Assembly: GCF_030848945.1 (NCBI RefSeq) | Contig: NZ_JANHAX010000002.1 | Span: 434,001-498,000 of the forward strand | Direction: 5' to 3' | Source: Marimonas arenosa | GTDB lineage: Bacteria; Pseudomonadota; Alphaproteobacteria; Rhodobacterales; Rhodobacteraceae | Length of the DNA stretch: 64,000 bases | Shown here: positions 9,197-17,029 of the stretch, piece by piece | Layout of the letters: every line of letters starts with the position of its first letter | How positions within the stretch are numbered: the stretch's first letter is position 1 | Translations under genes and position numbers: made by a program | Notes under the pieces: generated by a model | What the model saw: the letters and a program-made list of their open reading frames with translations, nothing else | The model's database searches: none | Told to the model about the DNA's origin: nothing

Positions 9197-10015
9197 ATGG
9201 TCGACTGGGCGGCGGGCACCGGGTTCGTTCAGGCCGGCAGTACGCGGCTGGAATGGGGCTGCTGGGGGTCCGAGCCCGGGGCGCGGCCGGTGATCGTGCT
9301 GTTGCACGAAGGGCTGGGGTGCCTGGCGCTGTGGCGGGATTTTCCCGCGAAGCTGGCGCAGGCGACCGGGCTTTCGGTTTTCGCCTATTCGCGGGCGGGG
9401 TATGGCCAGTCGGAGTCTTGCACCCTGCCGCGGCCGCTGGATTACATGACGCGCGAGGCGGTCGAGGTGTTGCCACAGGTGCTGGACGCGCTGGGCGCGG
9501 CGCAGGTTATTCCGATGGGCCATTCCGACGGGGCCACGATCGCCGCGATCCATGCCGGATCTGTCGCCGATCCGCGGCTGCGCGGGCTGGTGCTGATGGC
9601 GCCGCATTTCTTCACCGAAGCCATGGGCCTGGCCGAGATCGCGCGGGCGAGGGTGGCGTTTGAGACCACCGATCTGAAGGCCAGGATGGCACGCTATCAC
9701 CGCGATCCGGAGGTGGCGTTCCGCGGCTGGAACGGCGCCTGGCTGGACGAGGGGTTCAAGGCGTGGAACGTGGCTCATGTGATCGAGCGCATCCCGGTGC
9801 CGGTGTTGGCGATCCAGGGCCGTGACGATCAATACGGGACGCTGGCCCAGGTTGCCGAGATCGAGAAGCGGTCCTGTGCGCCGGTCGATGTGCTGGTGCT
9901 GGAAGAGTGCCGCCACGCGCCACAGTTCGATCAGCCCGAAGCGGTGCTGGCGGCGGTTGCCGAATTCGCGGCGCGTCTGGAGCGGATCGAAGCGGCAGAC
10001 CCGGACCCGGCGTGA
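9197..10015 (+). CDS. Alpha/beta hydrolase of the box cluster
   Basis: 272 residues with the alpha/beta-hydrolase fold: HEGLGCLALWRDFP (oxyanion-hole region), nucleophile elbow GHSDG near residue 112, Asp in QGRDDQYGT near 209 and His in ECRHAPQFD near 237, a complete Ser-Asp-His triad. It begins three bases after bclA and must be co-transcribed. A plausible task is hydrolysis of a stalled CoA thioester or of an ester precursor to benzoate, but nothing in the sequence fixes the substrate. No signal peptide, so it is cytoplasmic. Confidence 0.8.
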   Translation: MVDWAAGTGFVQAGSTRLEWGCWGSEPGARPVIVLLHEGLGCLALWRDFPAKLAQATGLSVFAYSRAGYGQSESCTLPRPLDYMTREAVEVLPQVLDALGAAQVIPMGHSDGATIAAIHAGSVADPRLRGLVLMAPHFFTEAMGLAEIARARVAFETTDLKARMARYHRDPEVAFRGWNGAWLDEGFKAWNVAHVIERIPVPVLAIQGRDDQYGTLAQVAEIEKRSCAPVDVLVLEECRHAPQFDQPEAVLAAVAEFAARLERIEAADPDPA

Positions 10016-10148
10016 GCCCGAAGATTCGGAAGGCGGATAGTGAAATATAATGCATATTTCCGACATAAAATTGAGCGATATTCTGTAATATACTGACATA
10101 AAACGGAAATTTTTGTGCAACATAGCCCGGAATTTGATGGTTTACTTA

Positions 10149-10172
10149 TGCAGAATAGTGCACTATTGTGCA
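10149..10172 (+). promoter_or_regulatory. Putative BoxR operator: three TGCA repeats with 10-bp period
   Basis: TGCA occurs at 10149, 10159 and 10169, exactly one helical turn apart, and AATAGTGCACTATT (10154-10167) is a perfect 14-bp palindrome. Another TGCA lies at 10116. The stretch 10016-10200 is markedly AT-rich compared with the coding sequence, as expected of a promoter. This matches the known description of BoxR/BzdR sites as TGCA direct repeats within longer inverted repeats. It lies 44 bases before the boxC start. Confidence 0.7.
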
Positions 10173-10215
10173 GAGAACAGGAAACAGCGACGCGCCGACA
10201 GGGAGGGCCCAGCCC

Positions 10216-11874
10216 GTGACCAAGATGATCGACTTTCAGACCAACCCGTCGAAGTACCGCCACTGGAAGGTGCAATACGATGGCCCGATCGCCAATCTCT
10301 ACATGGATGTGGACGAAAATTGCGGGCTGTTCGATGGCTATCAGCTCAAGCTCAACTCCTATGACCTGGGCGTCGATATCGAGCTGAGCGACATCGTCCA
10401 GCGGATGCGTTTCGAGCACCCCGAGGTCAAGGTGGTGGTGATGCGCTCGGCCAAGGAAAAAGTGTTCTGCGCCGGCGCCAATATCCGCATGCTGGGCGGC
10501 GCGACCCATGCCCACAAGGTCAACTTCTGCAAGTTCACCAACGAGACGCGGAATACTTTCGAGGCTGCCGAGGAAGACAGCGGCCAGAAATACATTGCGG
10601 CGGTGAAAGGTTCATGTGCCGGGGGCGGATACGAACTGGCGCTGGCGTGCAACTACATCATGCTGACGGATGACAGCTCGTCGTCAGTGGCCTTGCCTGA
10701 GGTGCCACTTCTGGCGGTGCTGCCGGGCACCGGGGGCCTGACCCGGGTGACCGACAAGCGCAAGGTGCGACGTGACCGAGCGGACGTGTTTTGCGCCATG
10801 GAGGAAGGTGTGCGTGGCAAACGCGCGGCCGAATGGAAGCTGGTCGACGAGGTGGTGCCGAACTCGAAATTCGACGCCACCGTGGCCGAGCGGGCGGCGG
10901 AGTTTGCGGCGGCGTCCCAGCGCCTCGACGGGCTCAAGGGAATCGCGCTGACGCCGCTGAAGCGCGAGATCACCGACAATGCGGTGACCTATTCGACGGT
11001 TGAGATCGAGTTGGACCGCGCGGGACGCAAGGCAACGATCACAATCAACGGCCCGGATGCGGGGGCGCCTGCGGACATGGACACCTTTACTACGGAAGGT
11101 GCCGAAGCCTGGATGCTGCGGGCTGCCCGCGAACTGGACGACGCGATATTGCATCTGCGGCTCAACGAGATGGAGCTAGGGCTGTGGGTGATCCGCACGC
11201 AGGGTGACCCCGAAACGGTGCTGGCGCATGAAAAGCTGCTCTTGGACAACCAGGACCACTGGCTGGCCAATGAGGTGCTGCAACTGTGGAAGCGGGTGCT
11301 GAAGCGGGTCGACGTGACCTCGCGCAGCCTGGTGGCGCTGGTCGAGCACGGCTCGTGCTTTGCCGGGGTGCTGGCCGAACTGCTGTTTGCCGTCGACCGG
11401 TCGTACATGATGGAAGACGAGTTCGAGGGTGACAACCGCCCGATGGCGACGTTGACCTTGGCCAACAGCAATTTCGGGCAATACCCGATGGGCAATGACC
11501 TGACCCGGCTGCAGACGCGGTTCTGGGGCGATGAGGCGTCGGTCGAGGCCGCGCAGGAGCATATCGGCGAAGCACTGGAAGCCGAAGAGGCCGACGAGTT
11601 GGGGCTGGTGACCTATATCCTCGACGATATCGACTGGGAGGACGAGATCCGCATCTTCATGGAAGAGCGTGCCAGCTTCAGCCCCGATGCGATGACGGGG
11701 ATGGAGGCGAACCTGCGCTTTGCCGGCCCCGAGACGATGGAAACCCGGATCTTCGGACGGCTGACGGCGTGGCAGAACTGGATCTTCCAGCGACCCAACG
11801 CGGTGGGTGCCGAAGGGGCATTGCAGCGTTATGGCACCGGTGTGCGCGGCGATTTCAACATGGAACGTGTGTGA
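10216..11874 (+). CDS. boxC: 2,3-epoxybenzoyl-CoA dihydrolase (benzoyl-CoA-dihydrodiol lyase)
   Basis: 552 residues built from two crotonase-fold halves. The first carries FCAGANIRMLG near 84-94 and the oxyanion-hole motif GSCAGGGYELALACN near 133-147; the second half (about 250-552) has related sequence such as GSCFAGVLAELLFAVDRS. BoxC cleaves the ring of 2,3-epoxybenzoyl-CoA with two waters, giving 3,4-dehydroadipyl-CoA semialdehyde and formate. GTG 10216 is preferred because GGGAGGG lies eight bases upstream; in-frame ATG 10225 is an alternative, and the earlier ATG 10168 lies inside the operator. First gene of the boxC-boxB-orf-boxA transcript. Confidence 0.95.
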   Translation: MTKMIDFQTNPSKYRHWKVQYDGPIANLYMDVDENCGLFDGYQLKLNSYDLGVDIELSDIVQRMRFEHPEVKVVVMRSAKEKVFCAGANIRMLGGATHAHKVNFCKFTNETRNTFEAAEEDSGQKYIAAVKGSCAGGGYELALACNYIMLTDDSSSSVALPEVPLLAVLPGTGGLTRVTDKRKVRRDRADVFCAMEEGVRGKRAAEWKLVDEVVPNSKFDATVAERAAEFAAASQRLDGLKGIALTPLKREITDNAVTYSTVEIELDRAGRKATITINGPDAGAPADMDTFTTEGAEAWMLRAARELDDAILHLRLNEMELGLWVIRTQGDPETVLAHEKLLLDNQDHWLANEVLQLWKRVLKRVDVTSRSLVALVEHGSCFAGVLAELLFAVDRSYMMEDEFEGDNRPMATLTLANSNFGQYPMGNDLTRLQTRFWGDEASVEAAQEHIGEALEAEEADELGLVTYILDDIDWEDEIRIFMEERASFSPDAMTGMEANLRFAGPETMETRIFGRLTAWQNWIFQRPNAVGAEGALQRYGTGVRGDFNMERV

Positions 11875-11884
11875 TGAAGATCAT

Positions 11885-11942
11885 GCCGGGCTGAAGCCCG
11901 GCCTACGACAACCATCCGGTGTAGGGCGGGCTTGAGCCCGCC
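11885..11942. repeat. REP-like pair of inverted hairpins between boxC and boxB
   Basis: Two perfect 8-bp hairpins, GCCGGGCT-GA-AGCCCGGC (11885-11902) and GGCGGGCT-TG-AGCCCGCC (11925-11942), lie in opposite orientation, each flanked by CTAC or GTAG so that the unit is itself an inverted repeat (BIME-like). It lies inside the box transcript, so it could stabilise or process the mRNA. A related degenerate element lies at 60593-60619. Confidence 0.65.
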
Positions 11943-11966
11943 ACCCCGGTGACAAGGAGGAAAGAC

Positions 11967-13418
11967 ATGCTCGACCTGATCAATGTGAGCTATGATACCC
12001 AGATCCCCAACAATGTGGGGCTGAGCAGCGACAAGAAGGTGCTGAAGGCGCTGGAGAAATGGCACCCGGGATATATCGACTGGTGGAACCAGCTGATCCC
12101 GAACCGCTATCAGCAGTCCGAGGTCTACCTGCGGACCGCCGTGTCGGTCGACCCTAAGGGCTGGGCCAAGTTCGACTATGTCAAAATGCCGGAATACCGC
12201 TGGGGCGTGCTGCTGGCACCGCAGGTCGAGGGTCGCACCATCCCCTGTGGCGAGCATGCTGGCGAGCCTGCCTGGCAGGACGTGCCGGGCGAATACCGCA
12301 ACCTGATGAAGCGCCTGATCGTAATCCAGGGCGACACCGAACCGGCGAGCGTCGAGCAGCAGAAGGCGCTGGCCCTGACCGCGCCGTCACTCTACGACAT
12401 GCGCAACCTTTTCCAGGTCAACGTCGAGGAAGGCCGGCACCTGTGGGCGATGGTCTACCTTTTGCACAAGTATTTCGGCCGTGATGGCCGCGAAGAAGCC
12501 GATGATCTGCTGCGCCGTCAGTCGGGCAGCGAAGAGGCGCCGCGGATGCTGGGGGCTTTCAACGAGGAAACGCCGGATTGGCTGTCGTTCTTCATGTTCA
12601 CCTATTTCACCGACCGCGACGGCAAGATGCAGCTGGAAAGCCTGGCGCAGTCGGGCTTTGACCCGCTGAGCCGCACCTGCCGTTTCATGCTGACGGAAGA
12701 AGCCCACCACATGTTCGTTGGCGAAACCGGGGTTGGTCGCACCATTCAGCGTACCTGCGAGGTGATGAAGGAAAACGGGATCGAAGATCCCTTCGATGTC
12801 GACCGCATCCGCGGCCTCGGCGTGATCGACCTGCCGCTGATCCAGAAGAAGCTGAACCTGCATTATACGCTGAGCCTCGACCTGTTCGGCCAGGAAGTGT
12901 CGACCAATGCGGCCAATGCCTTCAACGCCGGAATTAAAGGGCGGTATCAGGAAAACCGCCTGACCGACGATCACCAGTTGCAGAACGATACCTACAAGGT
13001 GTGGGACATCGTCGATGGCAAGATCGTGCAGCATGACGTGCCGGCACTGACCGCGATCAACATGCGGCTGCGCGACGATTACACCAAGGACGCGGCCGGT
13101 GGTGTCGGCCGCTGGAACAAGATCATCGAGAAGATGGGCATCGACTTCGAACTGAAGCTGCCGCACGAGGCATTCCACCGCAAGATTGGCGTCTTTGCCG
13201 ACAAGCTGATCGATCCGGACGGCAAGTTCATCAGCGGTGCCGAGTATGACAAGGGCATGGTCGAATGGCTGCCCAGCCATGCCGACGGCGATTACATCCA
13301 GTCGCTGATGAAGCCGGAATACGAGCCCGGAAAATATGCCCGCTGGATCGCGCCGCCGAAAGTTGGGATCGACAACAAGCCCGGCGATTTCGAGTATGTG
13401 AAACTGGCAATGGCGTGA
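11967..13418 (+). CDS. boxB: Benzoyl-CoA 2,3-epoxidase, oxygenase subunit
   Basis: 483 residues; ferritin-like diiron protein that, with electrons from BoxA, epoxidises benzoyl-CoA at C2-C3 using O2. Two ExxH metal-binding pairs are visible: EEGRH (about 154-158) and EEAHHMF (about 244-250). ATG 11967 follows AAGGAGG with seven bases between; the in-frame start six codons earlier is not supported. Length and motifs match BoxB, and the gene lies between boxC and boxA as in known box clusters. Confidence 0.95.
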   Translation: MLDLINVSYDTQIPNNVGLSSDKKVLKALEKWHPGYIDWWNQLIPNRYQQSEVYLRTAVSVDPKGWAKFDYVKMPEYRWGVLLAPQVEGRTIPCGEHAGEPAWQDVPGEYRNLMKRLIVIQGDTEPASVEQQKALALTAPSLYDMRNLFQVNVEEGRHLWAMVYLLHKYFGRDGREEADDLLRRQSGSEEAPRMLGAFNEETPDWLSFFMFTYFTDRDGKMQLESLAQSGFDPLSRTCRFMLTEEAHHMFVGETGVGRTIQRTCEVMKENGIEDPFDVDRIRGLGVIDLPLIQKKLNLHYTLSLDLFGQEVSTNAANAFNAGIKGRYQENRLTDDHQLQNDTYKVWDIVDGKIVQHDVPALTAINMRLRDDYTKDAAGGVGRWNKIIEKMGIDFELKLPHEAFHRKIGVFADKLIDPDGKFISGAEYDKGMVEWLPSHADGDYIQSLMKPEYEPGKYARWIAPPKVGIDNKPGDFEYVKLAMA

Positions 13419-13449
13419 GCACGCCTTGATCTGCCGCAAAGACCAACCA

Positions 13450-13480
13450 CCTGCGCCACGGCACGGTTTCGTGGCGCAGG
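13450..13480 (+). other. Intercistronic hairpin after boxB
   Basis: Perfect 11-bp stem CCTGCGCCACG / CGTGGCGCAGG with a 9-base loop, directly followed by AAGGGAG (13485-13491), the ribosome binding site of the small ORF. No T-run, so more likely an mRNA stability, processing or translation element than a terminator. Confidence 0.7.
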
Positions 13481-13499
13481 ACAGAAGGGAGCGTCAGCG

Positions 13500-13679
13500 A
13501 TGAGCATACATATCACCAGAAGCCGTGGCGAGACCGTCCGGACCGAAGCCCTGGCGGCCGAGATTGCCGGGATGGGGACGCCCTGCGTCGGTTGTCACAA
13601 TTGTCGCGGCCTTTGCAGGGAACTGATCGAAGCGATCGTCGTTCCTGACATCATCCTGAACGAAACGCGCGACTTGTGA
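13500..13679 (+). CDS. Small Cys-rich protein translationally coupled to boxA
   Basis: A 59-residue ORF, M S I H I T R S R G ... N E T R D L, with AAGGGAG eight bases before ATG 13500 and a stop that overlaps the boxA start as TGATG (13677-13681). Its only striking feature is TPCVGCHNCRGLC: Cys29, 32, 35 and 39 in C-x2-C-x2-C-x3-C spacing, the spacing of a [4Fe-4S] ferredoxin half-motif but without the following proline. I do not recognise a family. Its position between boxB and boxA suggests an accessory of the epoxidase, for example an iron-sulfur or iron-delivery protein, but this is inference. Expression is well supported by the ribosome site and coupling. Confidence 0.75.
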   Translation: MSIHITRSRGETVRTEALAAEIAGMGTPCVGCHNCRGLCRELIEAIVVPDIILNETRDL

Positions 13680-14869
13680 TGAACAAACCGGTCAAACAGC
13701 ATCTGATCGATCCGGAAATCTGCATCCGCTGTTATACCTGCGAGATGACCTGCCCGATCGAGGCAATTACCCACGACGACAACAATGTCGTGGTGGACGC
13801 TGAAAAATGTGAATTCTGTATGGACTGCATCCCGGTCTGCCCCACCGGTTCGATCGATGAATGGCGGGTGGTCACGACGCCCTATTCCCTGGACGAGCAG
13901 TTCGGCTGGATGGAGTTGCCGGCGCAGGAAGACCTGGAAGACGGCGGCGATACCGGCGGCATGGAAGCGCTCGACGAGGCGATGGCGGCGCTTCTGGCCG
14001 AGGCGCATGAAGGTGCCGGCGGCAAGTCGAAAGCACCGACGAGCGCGTCGAAGGCATCGGTGAACCTTCATAACCTGGCCAAGCCGGCGGTGGCGAAGGT
14101 GCAGGGCAATTTCCGGCTGACGGGAGAGGAAGCGGATTCGGATGTACGCCATATCATCCTTGATTTCGGCGGCCAGCCGATGCCGACGCTGGAGGGGCAG
14201 TCGATCGGGATAATCCCACCGGGCAGGGACGCCGACGGCAAACCGCATCTGCCGCGGCTCTATTCGATCTCGTCTCCGCGTGACGGCGAGCGGCCAGGCT
14301 ACAACAACCTGTCGCTCACGGTGAAGCGTGAGGAAAACGGGCTCTGCTCGAACTATGTCTGCGATCTTCAGATCGGCGACGAGGTTCAGGTGACGGGCCC
14401 CTTTGGCGCGACCTTCCTGATGCCGAACGATCCCGATGCCCGCATCCTGATGATCTGCACCGGCACCGGTTCGGCGCCGTTCCGGGCTTTCACCATGCAC
14501 CGGCAGCGCAGCCGCGGCAGTTCGGGCGGGGACATGGTGCTGTTCTTCGGTGCCCGCACGCCCGACAGCCTGCCCTATTTCGGGCCGCTCAACAAAGTGC
14601 CGGACAGGATCCTGAAAAAGCACATGGTGTTCAGCCGTATCCCCGGCGCCGACAAAGAGTATGTGCAGGACCGGATGATGGTCGAGGAAGAAGCGATTGC
14701 CGAAATGATCGCCGATCCGAAGACCCATATCTACATTTGCGGCCTCAGGGGCATGGAGGTGGGAGTGGACCATGCGTTCGCCAATATCGCCGAAAGCGCC
14801 GGAATGTCCTGGAGCGCGACGCGCGACGCGATGCGCGAGGATGGGCGCTATCACGTCGAGACCTATTGA
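13679..14869 (+). CDS. boxA: Benzoyl-CoA 2,3-epoxidase, reductase subunit
   Basis: 396 residues. N-terminal 2x[4Fe-4S] ferredoxin domain with Cys15/18/21/25 and Cys44/47/50/54 (CIRCYTCEMTCP and CEFCMDCIPVCP). After an acidic and Ala-rich linker (about 75-130) comes an FNR-like module: FAD-binding RLYSISSP near 193, and NADP(H)-binding GTGSAPFRAF near 262, ending in CGLRGMEVGVDHAF and HVETY. It passes electrons from NADPH to BoxB. ATG 13679 overlaps the preceding stop; an in-frame GTG one codon earlier is possible. Last gene of the transcript; boxR has its own upstream region. Confidence 0.95.
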   Translation: MNKPVKQHLIDPEICIRCYTCEMTCPIEAITHDDNNVVVDAEKCEFCMDCIPVCPTGSIDEWRVVTTPYSLDEQFGWMELPAQEDLEDGGDTGGMEALDEAMAALLAEAHEGAGGKSKAPTSASKASVNLHNLAKPAVAKVQGNFRLTGEEADSDVRHIILDFGGQPMPTLEGQSIGIIPPGRDADGKPHLPRLYSISSPRDGERPGYNNLSLTVKREENGLCSNYVCDLQIGDEVQVTGPFGATFLMPNDPDARILMICTGTGSAPFRAFTMHRQRSRGSSGGDMVLFFGARTPDSLPYFGPLNKVPDRILKKHMVFSRIPGADKEYVQDRMMVEEEAIAEMIADPKTHIYICGLRGMEVGVDHAFANIAESAGMSWSATRDAMREDGRYHVETY

Positions 14870-14958
14870 GGCGAGGCGGTATATGGTCGCCGCCTGCCAA
14901 TCCGGGCCGCGGAATTGATGGAAATCAATTGAAACGTCGCACGGATCGGGTAAGTTTG

Positions 14959-14972
14959 TGCGATATAGTTCA
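14959..14972 (-). promoter_or_regulatory. Putative BoxR operator upstream of boxR
   Basis: Read on the minus strand the site is TGAACTATATCGCA, identical to the bclA site at 12 of 14 positions. It lies 16 bases before the boxR start codon, a position that would allow autoregulation. The whole 14870-14987 gap holds this site and an AT-richer stretch but no gene. Confidence 0.5.
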
Positions 14973-14987
14973 CATCGCGCGGGCGCC

Positions 14988-15905
14988 ATGAGCGAGATCA
15001 CCACATTCGACGGCAAGGCGACTGTCCCGGAACTTTTTCGGGAGCCGGAGCTTGTCGTCGAAGCGCTACTGGCGCGGGTGGGCGACCGGGTGCGTCGTGC
15101 TCGCGAGCTCAAAAGTCTTCCCCGGCGGGTGATTGCCGAAACCTCGGGCGTTTCGATGCGCTATCTCGCGCAACTCGAGGCGGGCGAAGGCAATATCTCG
15201 ATTGGGCTGCTGCAACGGGTGGCGCTGGCCCTCGACATGCCGCTCGACTGGCTTGTGGGCGAGGAGGATCCGTGGAGCTCGGAGGCGCTTCGCTTCGCCG
15301 AGGCCTATCGCAGCGCCACCGCCGAGCGGCGGCGTGCGGCCGCGGCGGCGCTGACCCCGGCGCCACCGGAGAGCCTGCGCGCCAACCGGGTCTGCCTGGT
15401 GGGGTTGCGCGGGGCGGGAAAATCGACGCTCGGGGCGCTGGCCGGGCAGGCCCTTGGTGTGCCTTTTCTCGAGCTCAACCGCGAGATCGAGGATCATTCC
15501 GGTATGCCGGTCACCGAATTGATGGCGCTTTACGGGCAAGAGGGTTATCGCACCCTTGAGGCACAGGCGGTGGACCGGGTAATCGCGACCCATGGCACGA
15601 TCATCCTGGCGGTGGCGGGCGGTATCGTGGCCGATCCGGCGACCTATAACACGGTGCTGGCACATTTCCACACGATCTGGGTCAAGGCCAGCCCCGACGA
15701 GCATATGGGCCGGGTGCAGGCGCAAGGCGACATGCGGCCGATGGCCGGAAATCCAGAGGCGATGGAACAACTGCGCACGATCCTGAAGAGCCGCGAGACG
15801 CTTTACCGGCGGGCGCATGCCGCGCTTGATACCTCGGGATCGTCGGCGCAGGAGTCGGCGGCGGATCTGGTAGCGCTTATTCGCGACCAGGGGTTTATCG
15901 CCTGA
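14988..15905 (+). CDS. boxR: Benzoyl-CoA-responsive regulator (XRE HTH + shikimate kinase-like)
   Basis: 305 residues. Residues 31-90 form an XRE/Cro-type helix-turn-helix (RRVIAETSGVSMRYLAQLEAGEGNISIGLLQRVA). Residues 130-300 resemble shikimate kinase, with Walker A GLRGAGKST at 139-147 and LNREIEDHSGMPVTELMALYGQEGYR, a fusion characteristic of BoxR/BzdR. In these regulators the kinase-like domain binds benzoyl-CoA and relieves repression. ATG 14988 is chosen because the sequence before it is the operator region. It converges on the TIM/MGS gene with only 17 bases between stops. Confidence 0.93.
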   Translation: MSEITTFDGKATVPELFREPELVVEALLARVGDRVRRARELKSLPRRVIAETSGVSMRYLAQLEAGEGNISIGLLQRVALALDMPLDWLVGEEDPWSSEALRFAEAYRSATAERRRAAAAALTPAPPESLRANRVCLVGLRGAGKSTLGALAGQALGVPFLELNREIEDHSGMPVTELMALYGQEGYRTLEAQAVDRVIATHGTIILAVAGGIVADPATYNTVLAHFHTIWVKASPDEHMGRVQAQGDMRPMAGNPEAMEQLRTILKSRETLYRRAHAALDTSGSSAQESAADLVALIRDQGFIA

Positions 15906-15922
15906 ACGGGCAGTGGAAGGAC

Positions 15923-17005
15923 TCAGCCACGACTGGATTGCGATACCGGCAATGCGGCGGCGATCATGTCGGCAGCCGACGGGCTGAGCGCGATCGGAGT
16001 GTCGTGCAGGATCGCCAGCCGGGTCAGCGCCTGCAGATCGACATCTCCGCCATGCGGTTCGGTGGGGTCGGAGAAGAAGACCACCGCGTCCAGTTCACCG
16101 GTTGCGATCAGCGCGCCGAGCTGCTGGTCGCCGCCGCGGCCACCGCGTTGCAGGCGGTGGACGGTCAGCGTCGGCGAGGTTTCGAGGATCATCCGGCCGG
16201 TGCCGCCGGTGCAGATCAGGCGGTGCCCCTCCAGGGCATTTTCGTGGCGCGAGATCCAGGCGCGGAGGTGGGATTTACGGCTGTCATGCGCCACCAGCGC
16301 CAGCCTGCGCGGCGCGGTCGACTGTGACCGGGCGCGTTCGGTGATGGCAAGAATGGCGCGGACCTGGGCGGTGAAATCTCGACTTTCGGCGGGAAAGGCG
16401 CCGGCCAGCGCGGCGGTGCCGACGGTGAAGCCCGCGGCGCCGGCCCGGGCGGCGTCCTGAACCCGCGCTTCGCTGTCGATGCTGCCGGCCATGATCACCG
16501 GTTTTGCCACCGCCGCACAAACCTGCGCCATCAACGCCGGCACATCTCCCTGGAAGCGATAGGCCAAGAGGTCGAGCCCGTGGACATGTTCGAGGTCGGC
16601 AAGTTGCCGGGCCGTGCGGGCGATCTCCGCAGCAGGGCCTTCCAGCACCGACGGATGGCCGGTGATGCGGCCCGGGAAGGGAAAGTAGCGCAGCGGGTGA
16701 TGACGGGTCAGGGCGGTGACGGCCTCGGCCCTGGTGCCGCCGAGCAGGCAGTCGACATCGATCTCGATTGCGGCGCGGGCCGAGGCGAGCTCGCTCTCCT
16801 CGTCAAGGCTGACGACCTCGAGATAGGAACGCCCGCCGGCGGCGCGGATGGCTTCCGCCAGGCCTTTTAATTCTGCAAGGGGCAGGCCGACATCCTTGAA
16901 ACCGATATGGCGTACGCCGCCGTCCAGGGCCTGGTCGAGCCGGGCGCGGGCGTCCGGTATGGTGCGATCGTTCTCGGTGAGCATCAGGATGAAATCGAAG
17001 GCCAT
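15923..17005 (-). CDS. TIM-barrel domain fused to methylglyoxal synthase-like domain
   Basis: 360 residues. Residues 1-205 look like a phosphate-binding TIM barrel (HIGFKDVGLP, YLEVVSLD, DCLLGGT, and the C-terminal phosphate-loop-like VIMAGSIDSEARVQDAARAGAAGFTVGTA). Residues 233-352 align by eye to methylglyoxal synthase: LALVAHDSRKS (His240, Asp241), CTGGTG, GGRGGDQQLGALI (Asp293), VFFSDP (Asp313), His318 and Asp321/323, so the MgsA catalytic residues look retained. MgsA turns dihydroxyacetone phosphate into methylglyoxal and phosphate. The fusion is unusual; the barrel may supply or recognise the substrate. Last gene of a five-gene minus-strand operon, 24 bases after the dehydrogenase. Confidence 0.75.
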   Translation of the reverse strand: MAFDFILMLTENDRTIPDARARLDQALDGGVRHIGFKDVGLPLAELKGLAEAIRAAGGRSYLEVVSLDEESELASARAAIEIDVDCLLGGTRAEAVTALTRHHPLRYFPFPGRITGHPSVLEGPAAEIARTARQLADLEHVHGLDLLAYRFQGDVPALMAQVCAAVAKPVIMAGSIDSEARVQDAARAGAAGFTVGTAALAGAFPAESRDFTAQVRAILAITERARSQSTAPRRLALVAHDSRKSHLRAWISRHENALEGHRLICTGGTGRMILETSPTLTVHRLQRGGRGGDQQLGALIATGELDAVVFFSDPTEPHGGDVDLQALTRLAILHDTPIALSPSAADMIAAALPVSQSSRG

Positions 17006-17029
17006 GGCGGATGCTCCTGTCGTGGGGTC

